Part shown: one piece after another, positions 1 to 6,672 of the stretch
Position numbering within the stretch: the stretch's first letter is position 1
How the letters are laid out: every line of letters begins with the position of its first letter
DNA from: WFQV01 sp964611145
Lineage (GTDB): Bacteria > Bacteroidota > Ignavibacteria > Ignavibacteriales > Melioribacteraceae
DNA: 34,213 bases
Assembly: GCA_964611145.1 (NCBI GenBank)
Contig: CAZSYM010000022.1
Span: 1-34,213 of the forward strand
Reading direction: 5' to 3'
The notes under the pieces: model-generated
What the model was told of the DNA's origin: nothing
Databases searched by the model: none
Seen by the model: the letters and a program-made list of their open reading frames with translations, nothing else
Made by a program: the position numbers and the translations under genes

Positions 1-14
1 CGTTATCTCCCTAT

Positions 15-45
15 TTGTCTAGTATCAAAATCTGCAATATATTTG
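15..45 (+). promoter_or_regulatory. Bacteroidota-type promoter of the tRNA-Glu gene
   Basis: A TTG at 15-17 is followed, after 20 bases, by TATATTTG at 38-45. This is an exact match to the -33/-7 form TTG-N(about 19-20)-TAnnTTTG known for the primary sigma factor of Bacteroidota. Transcription would begin a few bases before the tRNA 5' end at 59. No E. coli-type -35/-10 pair competes with it. The site is predicted from sequence only. Confidence 0.7.
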
Positions 46-58
46 GAACTTAAAATTT

Positions 59-132
59 GGCGCATTCGTCTAGCGGTCTAGGACACCGCCCTCTCAAGGC
101 GGAGATCACGGGTTCGAATCCCGTATGCGCTA
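59..132 (+). tRNA. tRNA-Glu (anticodon CTC)
   Basis: A full cloverleaf can be drawn. The acceptor stem is GGCGCAT with ATGCGCT (first pair G-U). The anticodon stem CCGCC/GGCGG encloses the loop CTCTCAA, which gives anticodon CTC (codon GAG, Glu). A T-arm with GGTTCGAATCC is present, and A132 is the discriminator base. The 3' CCA is not encoded; the next bases are CGG. A Bacteroidota-type promoter lies just upstream and a hairpin terminator just downstream, so the gene is probably transcribed as a single-gene unit. Confidence 0.95.
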
Positions 133-135
133 CGG

Positions 136-158
136 AAAGCGGCTTTGCCGCTTTTTTT
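136..158 (+). terminator. Intrinsic terminator after tRNA-Glu
   Basis: AAAGCGGC (136-143) pairs with GCCGCTTT (147-154) around a TTT loop, and the T-run continues to 158. It separates the tRNA from the DUF72 gene. It also argues against any protein start near 145, which would lie inside the hairpin. Confidence 0.85.
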
Positions 159-186
159 GTTTTATTATCCTTTTCTTTTATTTTAT

Positions 187-1062
187 ATGAACTTACCGAA
201 AATTTATATCGGCACGGCGGGATGGAGCTACGAAGATTGGATTGGAAATTTTTATCCTTTTGGACATTCCCGCGATTTTAGCCTGCTCAAATTTTATGCG
301 CGGTATTTTAATTTGGCGGAAGTAAATTCCTCTTTCTATTCTTTCCTTTCTCCGAGAATTGTTGAGAATTGGCTCGCGCAAATTGACGACGAGGCGGATT
401 TCATCTTTGTTGTTAAGTTACACATGGATTTTACTCATCGTCGCAATTTTAACGAGAAGAAAGTTAAGGAGTTCAAATTCAATTTGGATATTCTGAAATC
501 CGCTGAAAGATTAGGCGGAATTTTAATGCAATTTCCTTATTCGTTCGAATGCACCGACGCTAACGTAAATTATTTGCGCTTGTTAATAGAGGCTTTCGAG
601 GAATATGATAAATTTGTGGAAGTGCGCCACAAATCCTGGCAAAACAAAAGAGCAAAAACTGTAACTCTTTGTTCTATTGACCAACCGACAATCGGAAATT
701 CGCTTTCTTTTAAGCCGAGCGTGGGAAGGGAAAAACTTTATGCAAGGTTTCACGGTAGGAATAAAACGGCGTGGGTGGAATCGTTCAAGAATTTCGGAAA
801 GAAACAAACCTATCAAGAGCGTAGCGCACGTTACGATTATCTTTATTCCCCGGGTGAGATAATTTCTTTTGCGCAGGATATTCAGGAAGTTTACGATAAG
901 GTGAAAGAAATTTATGTCGTTATGAATAATCACCCGCACGGGCAAGCGGTAGCCAACGCTTTCGAAATGTTACATTATTTGAAGAACGGAGAAAAGGTAA
1001 AAATGCCCGGAACAATTGTGAAAGCTTTTCCCAGATTAAAGAGATTTGCCGAAGGGAGTTGA
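187..1062 (+). CDS. DUF72 (YecE-type) TIM-barrel protein
   Basis: This is a 291-residue protein of the DUF72/YecE family (COG1801), a predicted cytosolic TIM barrel whose reaction is not known. Family marks are the N-terminal strand motif YIGTAGWSYEDW (residues 7-18), EVNSSFY (45-51), FVEVRHKSW (143-151, the family's conserved R/H/W segment), YARFHGRN (185-192) and the late strand VVMNNHPHGQA. The length is normal for the family. The frame is open from 145, but that start lies in the tRNA terminator loop. The ATG at 187 puts the conserved strand at residue 5 and is the better choice, although no Shine-Dalgarno is visible. The DUF1848 gene follows after 6 bases, so the two are almost certainly co-transcribed. 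The family call is secure; the function is unknown. Confidence 0.9.
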   Translation: MNLPKIYIGTAGWSYEDWIGNFYPFGHSRDFSLLKFYARYFNLAEVNSSFYSFLSPRIVENWLAQIDDEADFIFVVKLHMDFTHRRNFNEKKVKEFKFNLDILKSAERLGGILMQFPYSFECTDANVNYLRLLIEAFEEYDKFVEVRHKSWQNKRAKTVTLCSIDQPTIGNSLSFKPSVGREKLYARFHGRNKTAWVESFKNFGKKQTYQERSARYDYLYSPGEIISFAQDIQEVYDKVKEIYVVMNNHPHGQAVANAFEMLHYLKNGEKVKMPGTIVKAFPRLKRFAEGS

Positions 1063-1068
1063 AAAGAT

Positions 1069-2004
1069 ATGATTATTTCGGCAAGTCGAAGAACGGATAT
1101 ACCCGCGTATTATTCGGATTGGTTTTATAATAGGATTCTTGCGGGTTATTGTACGGTCCCGAATCCTTTTAATCCCAAGCAAATTTCGTTTGTGGATTTG
1201 CGTCCGGAGGCGGTGGATGCAATCGTCTTTTGGACTCGCAATCCCAAGCCCTTGTTCAAGTATTTGTCTTTTTTGGATTCGAATGGTTATAAATATTACT
1301 TCCAATTCACTTTGAACAATTATCCCAGAATTTTGGAGCCGTTTCGCCCCGGCTTCGATTTGGCAATCCGAAATTTTAAAGTTCTTTCTTCTACAATTGG
1401 AAAAGGGAAAGTGATTTGGCGCTACGACCCGATTTTGCTTTCCGATGTAACCCCCGCCGATTTTCATATTCGCAATTTTGAAAAAATTGCAAGGGAACTG
1501 GCGGGCTTTACCGAGAGGGTGATGATAAGTTTGGTGGACGAGTACCGAAAAACGGTGCGCAATTTGAAAGCGCTCGATATAGGTTATGAAGGAGGTGTTG
1601 CAAAGGAAGGGGAAATGGAAAAGTTGCTGAAAATGATTGCGGAAATTGCGACATCGAACGGCTTGAAGATTTTTAGCTGTGCCGAGCCGCGGGATTTTTC
1701 GCATCTGGGAATATTTCCCGGGAAATGTATTGACGATGAACTAATTCGTCGTGAATTGGGCGTTGAAATAAAATATGTGAAAGATAAGGGACAAAGGAAA
1801 ACATGTCGATGCACGGTTAGCAAGGATATTGGAGCGAATGAAACATGCTTGATGGGATGTAAATATTGCTATGCAACAACGAGTAGGGAAAGGGCGGTTG
1901 CTAATAGACAAAAAAGGCATGACCCGCTTTTCCCTTCGATTTTACGGCATGAAATTGATGAAGCACTTGCTCGTCGGATAAAAGAATTTACTCGTCGTTT
2001 ATAG
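1069..2004 (+). CDS. DUF1848 protein with C-terminal cysteine cluster
   Basis: This 311-residue protein matches the DUF1848 family. Marks are the start MIISASRRTDIPAYY, VDAIVFWTRNPKP (about 48-60), YYFQFTLNNYP, VIWRYDPILLSD and the LKIFSCAE segment. The C-terminal third carries C246-x-C248, then C260-xxx-C264-xx-C267 followed by YA. The last three cysteines have the spacing of a radical-SAM-type [4Fe-4S] site, but at the C-terminal end of the chain rather than near the N-terminus. Iron-sulfur binding is therefore an inference; no reaction is established. GGGAG lies a suitable distance upstream of the ATG. The gene follows the DUF72 gene after 6 bases, which suggests a shared pathway. It is convergent with pncA, 50 bases away. 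Confidence 0.88.
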   Translation: MIISASRRTDIPAYYSDWFYNRILAGYCTVPNPFNPKQISFVDLRPEAVDAIVFWTRNPKPLFKYLSFLDSNGYKYYFQFTLNNYPRILEPFRPGFDLAIRNFKVLSSTIGKGKVIWRYDPILLSDVTPADFHIRNFEKIARELAGFTERVMISLVDEYRKTVRNLKALDIGYEGGVAKEGEMEKLLKMIAEIATSNGLKIFSCAEPRDFSHLGIFPGKCIDDELIRRELGVEIKYVKDKGQRKTCRCTVSKDIGANETCLMGCKYCYATTSRERAVANRQKRHDPLFPSILRHEIDEALARRIKEFTRRL

Positions 2005-2063
2005 ATTGCATTTCAACCTATGTTAAAGCGCTTTTCCCGTTTATACTTTGCTGTTTAATCTAT
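2001..2063. repeat. Inverted repeat spanning the convergent stop codons
   Basis: ATAGATT (2001-2007) and AATCTAT (2057-2063) are perfect 7-base inverted copies. They flank the 50-base gap between the DUF1848 and pncA genes and overlap both stop codons. The enclosed DNA contains the short self-complementary block AAAGCGCTTT. It could act as a weak bidirectional terminator, but there is no T-run of the usual kind. The arms are short and A+T-rich, so chance is possible. Confidence 0.35.
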
Positions 2064-2600
2064 GTTTGCTTTTGAAATAATTTTAATTCCGGCGTCTTGC
2101 ATTTCTTTAATCGCTTTTTCTATGTCGCCCGGATTTAGGTCTATGCCCCGTACGGCTTCTTCGATTACGAAAACTTGGAAGCCGTTTTTAACCGCATCCA
2201 AGGCGGAAGCCTTAACGCAATATTCCGTAGCAAGTCCCGTGCAGTAAATTTCACCGATGCCGTTTTCCCTTAAATATTGGGCTAAATCCAATTCTTCTGT
2301 TTCGAATGCCGAATAGCCATCGTCCTTATTACCTGTGCCTTTTGAAATTATTTTGTGAATCATTTCCGTCTTCAAATCGGGATGAAAGCGCGCTCCTTCT
2401 GTGTTGCGGACGCAATGCACCGGCCATTTTTCGAAGTGCACGGTCTTTTCGGGATGCCAATCTCTTGTGGCAATTACAAGGTCGAATTTCGGCATGAGTT
2501 CGTTAATTACCGGTACCACTTTATCTCCCTCGGGAACGGGTAAAGCCCCGCCCGGGCAAAAATCGTTTTGAACGTCGATTATAAAAAGAGCTTTTTTCAT
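2055..2600 (-). CDS. pncA: Nicotinamidase
   Basis: This 181-residue cysteine-hydrolase-fold enzyme hydrolyses nicotinamide to nicotinate and ammonia in the cytosol. All expected active-site residues are visible: D9 (in IIDVQNDF), K87 and C128 (in GLATEYCV) form the catalytic triad, and D47, H49 and H62 form the metal site (RDWHP and WPVHC). The length is typical of bacterial nicotinamidases. Its ATG overlaps the pncB stop by 4 bases (ATGA), so the pair is translationally coupled. The product, nicotinate, is the substrate of PncB, so the two genes form a complete nicotinamide-to-NaMN salvage route. No terminator with a clear T-run follows; the gene ends in the convergent inverted repeat. Confidence 0.96.
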   Translation of the reverse strand: MKKALFIIDVQNDFCPGGALPVPEGDKVVPVINELMPKFDLVIATRDWHPEKTVHFEKWPVHCVRNTEGARFHPDLKTEMIHKIISKGTGNKDDGYSAFETEELDLAQYLRENGIGEIYCTGLATEYCVKASALDAVKNGFQVFVIEEAVRGIDLNPGDIEKAIKEMQDAGIKIISKANID

Positions 2601-4042
2601 TTTGACACCTTCGAGAATTTTTTTCGAATTTCTTTTTTCAAAGATTCTCTTAAGTTCAGTAACTTTTCGCTTATGCCGACTTTGTAGATATGCGGATTTT
2701 CAAAACGCTTGTGGCTTTCGTCCAATAATTTCAAGCGTTCTTGTACTCGCATTGCTATATCATCAATATTTTCACGGTCAATCGTTCGTTTACCGTTTTT
2801 CAAAACGGGTGTTAATAATTTTTCCGAGCGCAAGCCTTTTGTTTGCTTGCGTCTTTCGCTAAAGTGGGGATGAATAAATTCCGAAATTTTCTTTTCGCCC
2901 TCTAAGATTATTGCATCGCCTGCAAATTTGCCTTCGCCGTTAAAGAATCTCAAAATATTTTTTCGAGCTGGCAAAGTGGTCTTTTCGATGTTCTCCGAAA
3001 TTTTTAATTTGGGTATGTCATTTATTTGGGATAACTTATACACTCCGTCCAGCGCGGCATCGGGCTTGCCAATGATCAAATTAGTTCCGACTCCAAAAAC
3101 ATCGATAGCCGCTTCTTGTTCCAAAAGGCTTCTTATTATTTGCTCGTCCAATTGATTCGATACGGCTATTTTTACGTACTTGAGTCCATTGGCATCGAGC
3201 ATCGCTCTGGCTTTTTTGCTGAAGTAAGCCAAATCTCCTGAATCGAGCCTAATGCCCAGCAATCTTTTTCCCCTCTTCTCCAATTCCTTTGCGACTTTGA
3301 TAGCATTGGGTACACCGGATTTAAGAGTATCGTAGGTGTCCACAAGCAGAATACAGTTATCGGGATAGAGCTTTGCAAATTTTCTGAAAGCGGTTAATTC
3401 ATTGGGAAAGCTCTGTATCCATGAATGCGCCATTGTGCCGGTTGCTTTTAGTCCATATATAAAAGCGGAAGCGACATTCGATGTGCTTGAGAACCCGCCT
3501 ATTATTGCCGCGCGGCTGGCTTGCAGTGCCGCATATCCTTGAGCGCGCCTCATCCCGAAATCCAATACCATACGTCCCTCGGCGGCTTTGACTATTCGAA
3601 CGGCTTTTGTGGCAATTAGGGATTCGAAGTTTAAAATGTTCAGGAGTAAAGTTTCCAGCAATTGTGTTTCAATCAAATTCCCTTCCACGCGTAAAACGGG
3701 CTCGTTCGGAAAAATTATTTCACCTTCTTTTACGGAAAAAATATCGCCTTGGAAATTAAAATTTGCAAGGTAATCAAGGAATTTTTTATCGAAATTCATT
3801 TCTTTCAAATATGCGAGAGACTCGTCCGTAAATCTGAATTTTTCGATAGCATCGAGCAAATCGGAAAGTCCCGCGAAAACCGTAAAGCCGTTCTCGAAAG
3901 GATTCTTTCTGAAGAAATAATCAAAAACCGCTTTATCATTTTTCATTCCGTTCAGAAAATAGCCCTGTGCCATTGTGAGTTCGTAATAGTCGGTGTAAAG
4001 ACCGGTAAGCTTTTCGGGGAGCAAAAATTTATTCTTTTCCAT
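2597..4042 (-). CDS. pncB: Nicotinate phosphoribosyltransferase
   Basis: This 481-residue enzyme converts nicotinate and PRPP, with ATP, to nicotinate mononucleotide, the entry step of the Preiss-Handler NAD salvage route. Family marks are the N-terminal TDYYELTMAQGYF (residues 17-29), FSSTSN (184-189) and GTMAHSWIQSFPNE (202-215), in which H206 corresponds to the histidine phosphorylated during catalysis. RLDSGD (265-270) and GVGTNLI lie in the PRPP/barrel region. The length matches the longer PncB group. No Shine-Dalgarno is seen before the ATG. The gene is first of a two-gene unit with pncA. A possible -7 element (AATATTTG on the minus strand, 4060-4053) lies upstream, but its -33 partner is poorly spaced. 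Confidence 0.96.
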   Translation of the reverse strand: MEKNKFLLPEKLTGLYTDYYELTMAQGYFLNGMKNDKAVFDYFFRKNPFENGFTVFAGLSDLLDAIEKFRFTDESLAYLKEMNFDKKFLDYLANFNFQGDIFSVKEGEIIFPNEPVLRVEGNLIETQLLETLLLNILNFESLIATKAVRIVKAAEGRMVLDFGMRRAQGYAALQASRAAIIGGFSSTSNVASAFIYGLKATGTMAHSWIQSFPNELTAFRKFAKLYPDNCILLVDTYDTLKSGVPNAIKVAKELEKRGKRLLGIRLDSGDLAYFSKKARAMLDANGLKYVKIAVSNQLDEQIIRSLLEQEAAIDVFGVGTNLIIGKPDAALDGVYKLSQINDIPKLKISENIEKTTLPARKNILRFFNGEGKFAGDAIILEGEKKISEFIHPHFSERRKQTKGLRSEKLLTPVLKNGKRTIDRENIDDIAMRVQERLKLLDESHKRFENPHIYKVGISEKLLNLRESLKKEIRKKFSKVSK

Positions 4043-4144
4043 TTTCGAGCCGCAAATATTGGATTATTAACCGCCACAAAAATAGAAAATATTTTCTTAT
4101 TTGATGGAAAAAATAATTAGTTGTGGAATTCCAAGATGTGATTT

Positions 4145-4792
4145 TTATTTGTAGTCGAAGGAAGAAAAATCCTCCCCGCCTTTGGCTTGATTTTTATAAA
4201 TAGCTATTTGTGTTAATTTTTGAAAGTCATGAAGGAAGTTTTCATATGCTTCGTTGAATTCTGTTAAAATGGGAGAGTGTGGAGAAACTATTTTTTCGCA
4301 GTCTTCTTTTAAATAAAGAAGATAATTAAGAAAATTATTTACAAGGTCGTTAAATGTGTTTATCATTGTAGATAGCGAATTATTTGCACTTGCTTTTTTA
4401 AGTTCTTCTATTTGTTTTGAAACATCCCGTTCTAAGCCAAACCAATATTTTAACTTTCCGGAATTGTCGAATAATGGGGTAATGGTAAAATAATTCCAAA
4501 AAGGAGTTCCGTCCTTTTTGTAGTTTAGAATCAATACAGAACCGCGTTTCTGCTCGTTTATTAGTTTGCGAACATGTGCAACTGTATCGGGGTGAGTTTC
4601 TTTCCCCTGGAGAAATCGAGGATTCTTCCCGATTACTTCTTCAGCATTGTAACCGGTGATGCGCGAGAAACCTTCGTTAACAAATATGATTGGATTATCT
4701 TTTTCTTTGCTCGCTTCAACAATTACAACTCCCTCTGCAAGATGGTTGATTACATTACAAAATATTTCATTGCTGATTGCAAGATGTTTCAT
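4145..4792 (-). CDS. PAS/LOV-like sensor protein without the photoactive cysteine
   Basis: This is a 215-residue protein with one PAS domain (about residues 8-125) and a helical C-terminal part (about 126-205). The PAS domain is unusually LOV-like. GKNPRFLQG (55-63) matches the LOV motif GxNCRFLQG except that Pro58 stands where the adduct-forming Cys is. NYKKDGTPFWN (90-100) keeps both flavin-contacting Asn positions. FGLERDVS (118-125) has Glu121 where LOV domains have Gln. The C-terminal helices resemble a histidine-kinase dimerisation hairpin (FNDLVNNFLNYL, 147-158), with Asn148 where the phosphoacceptor His would be expected, and no ATPase domain follows. GGAGA precedes the ATG. It lies 140 bases downstream of cydC, on the same strand. 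Signal, cofactor and partner are unknown; flavin binding is an inference. Confidence 0.85.
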   Translation of the reverse strand: MKHLAISNEIFCNVINHLAEGVVIVEASKEKDNPIIFVNEGFSRITGYNAEEVIGKNPRFLQGKETHPDTVAHVRKLINEQKRGSVLILNYKKDGTPFWNYFTITPLFDNSGKLKYWFGLERDVSKQIEELKKASANNSLSTMINTFNDLVNNFLNYLLYLKEDCEKIVSPHSPILTEFNEAYENFLHDFQKLTQIAIYKNQAKGGEDFSSFDYK

Positions 4793-4932
4793 TGAATCTC
4801 CAAATGTTATTTCAGGAAAACTTTAAGGGGGCGCCCTGGAAAATTAGTTTTTCATCAATAAAACTTGCTTTATTTACTCCGTGCTAAAAAAGTAAATTCT
4901 AAAAAGAATATAAGGAAAAAACTCGAAAAAAG

Positions 4933-6672
4933 TTAATTTGCCCGAAGTAATTGATTTTGTGATGCAAGAAGTTTTGCAAAATATTTCCCTTTCTCTTTTA
5001 GCACTTTCGGAGTGCCTTCTTCCACGATTTCCCCGTTGGCAAGGACGTAAATTTTATCGAACATGTCCAATTCAATCAGGCGATGGGTGATATAAATAAC
5101 CGTTTTGTTTTTGCCAATCTTTTTGATTGTACGGATTATATTGCGTTCTGTAACCGCATCCAAATCGGAAGTTATTTCGTCGCAAATCAAAATGGGAGCG
5201 TTTTTCAGTAAGGCGCGGGCAATTGCAAGGCGTTTCTTTTCTCCGCCGCTTAGCATGTTTCCCAATTCTCCGATATGAGTTTCGAGCTTAAACGGTAAGG
5301 CTTCTACGAATTTTTTTAATTCCGCTTGTTCAAGCGCTTGCCAAATTTCTTTTTCGCTTGCGTCGAATTTTCCCAACAATATGTTTTCTTTGATTGTACC
5401 GGAAAAGAGATGAACTTTTTGCGGAACGACCGCAATTAATTCTCTGATTTTTTCTTCCGGAATTTGCGAGTAATCGTTCCCGCCTAATTTTATTCGTCCT
5501 TCCTCCGTCGTCCACAATTTCGTGAGAAGATTAACCATTGTTGTTTTGCCTGCGCCCGTTGTTCCTACCAAGCCAATGTTTGAGCCGAATGGAATTTCGA
5601 TATTGATATTTTTTAAGGCATAAAAGTTGTTTTGATATTTGAAAGATAGATTTTCAATTTTCAAGTCATAGTTTGCAAAGGTTATTCCTTCGGGAGCTAT
5701 GATTTTTGAAATTGTTTTTTGCCGAGTTATTTCCAAAAGGCGTTTTCCGGCTTCCGAGCTTTGTTCCAAATATTGTACGGCTTGGGGAATGGGGAAAACG
5801 GCTTCGAAGGCAGCCATAATTCCTATTACAATTACGGCAAGGTAAAAACCTTCCAACGTTCCGCCGTGAACATAGGGAATTGCCACAATGGAAACGGAAA
5901 AAACGGCAATGTTAAGAAGTAAGCCGATTAAACTTTCGTGCAAGCCTTCGATTATTTTCATCTTTTTTTCCTGGCGCAGGAGTTTTTCTTCCAAATCGGT
6001 GATTTCCACAAGCCAGCGTTCGGAAGCGCCGAAGGAAAGCAATTCACCTAATCCTTGCACTCCGTCGATAATCAGTTCGTTTAATTTACTTTTTAAGGCA
6101 ACGGTTTGCTTTCCGATTTTTTTGCTTAGGAAATAAGTTAAAAGCGGAACGCCTATTGCTGCTGTAAGGTAAACAATGGTAAAGACAAGGGAAAAAAGAA
6201 CATTGAAAATTCCTAATAAAAACCACATTAAGAATAGGACGAGAATCAATACAAATGGCGGGGAGATGACTCGGACAAAAATGTGTTCGAGCTTTTCAAT
6301 ATCTTCGATGCTCCGACTAAGTAAATCTCCGCTGGTATAATCCATTGTTTGGGAGGGTACGAGGGGTTCGAGACTTTTGAAAAACCATAGGCGGAATTTT
6401 GCAAGCAGGCGAAATGTGGTTTCGTGAGAGACAAGCCTTTCCAAGTAACGGAACACGCCTCTGGAAATTCCGAAAAAACGTACTCCCACGATTGCCACCT
6501 CAAGCTCGTGTATATGAACGTGAAGCGCCGCTTTCGCAATTATGTATGCGGAAGTCATCATTAAGCCAATACTACTGCCCACGGTTAAGAAGCCTATGAA
6601 TGCCGCAAGTATCATCCAATAGCGGTATTCTTTCCCGATGGCGATTATTTTAAAGAGTATCCTGAACATCAT
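4933..6672 (-). CDS. cydC: Thiol reductant ABC exporter subunit CydC
   Basis: This is a 579-residue half-transporter: six predicted membrane helices (about residues 15-310) followed by an ATPase domain. The membrane part carries the CydC-typical RYLERLVSHE segment. The ATPase has Walker A GTTGAGKTT (370-378), signature LSGGEKKR, Walker B ILICDE and the switch His in YITHR. With CydD it forms an inner-membrane exporter linked to periplasmic thiol balance (cysteine/glutathione) and to haem insertion into bd oxidase; this role is known from E. coli and inferred here. The ATG overlaps the cydD stop by 4 bases, indicating coupling. The next codon is also ATG. No convincing terminator follows; the 140-base gap to the PAS gene holds only a small A+T-rich hairpin and a GGGCGCCC palindrome. 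Confidence 0.92.
   Translation of the reverse strand: MMFRILFKIIAIGKEYRYWMILAAFIGFLTVGSSIGLMMTSAYIIAKAALHVHIHELEVAIVGVRFFGISRGVFRYLERLVSHETTFRLLAKFRLWFFKSLEPLVPSQTMDYTSGDLLSRSIEDIEKLEHIFVRVISPPFVLILVLFLMWFLLGIFNVLFSLVFTIVYLTAAIGVPLLTYFLSKKIGKQTVALKSKLNELIIDGVQGLGELLSFGASERWLVEITDLEEKLLRQEKKMKIIEGLHESLIGLLLNIAVFSVSIVAIPYVHGGTLEGFYLAVIVIGIMAAFEAVFPIPQAVQYLEQSSEAGKRLLEITRQKTISKIIAPEGITFANYDLKIENLSFKYQNNFYALKNINIEIPFGSNIGLVGTTGAGKTTMVNLLTKLWTTEEGRIKLGGNDYSQIPEEKIRELIAVVPQKVHLFSGTIKENILLGKFDASEKEIWQALEQAELKKFVEALPFKLETHIGELGNMLSGGEKKRLAIARALLKNAPILICDEITSDLDAVTERNIIRTIKKIGKNKTVIYITHRLIELDMFDKIYVLANGEIVEEGTPKVLKEKGKYFAKLLASQNQLLRAN

Noticed and set aside
145..186. Upstream in-frame start for the DUF72 gene, giving a hydrophobic N-terminal extension.
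   Set aside because: The start lies in the tRNA terminator hairpin, and the family motif begins right after the ATG at 187; the hydrophobic stretch is a translation of T-rich terminator DNA.
4053..4079. Promoter for pncBA (AATATTTG with a TTG upstream on the minus strand).
   Set aside because: The -7 box has a mismatch in the key TA and the spacing is 16, outside the usual range.
4826..4840. GGGCGCCC palindrome between cydC and the PAS gene as an operator or terminator.
   Set aside because: Only 8 bases, no loop or T-run, and no matching site elsewhere in the window was noticed.
4895..4932. A+T-rich hairpin (ATTCT/AGAAT) after cydC as a terminator.
   Set aside because: Five weak base pairs in A+T-rich DNA; it cannot be told from chance.
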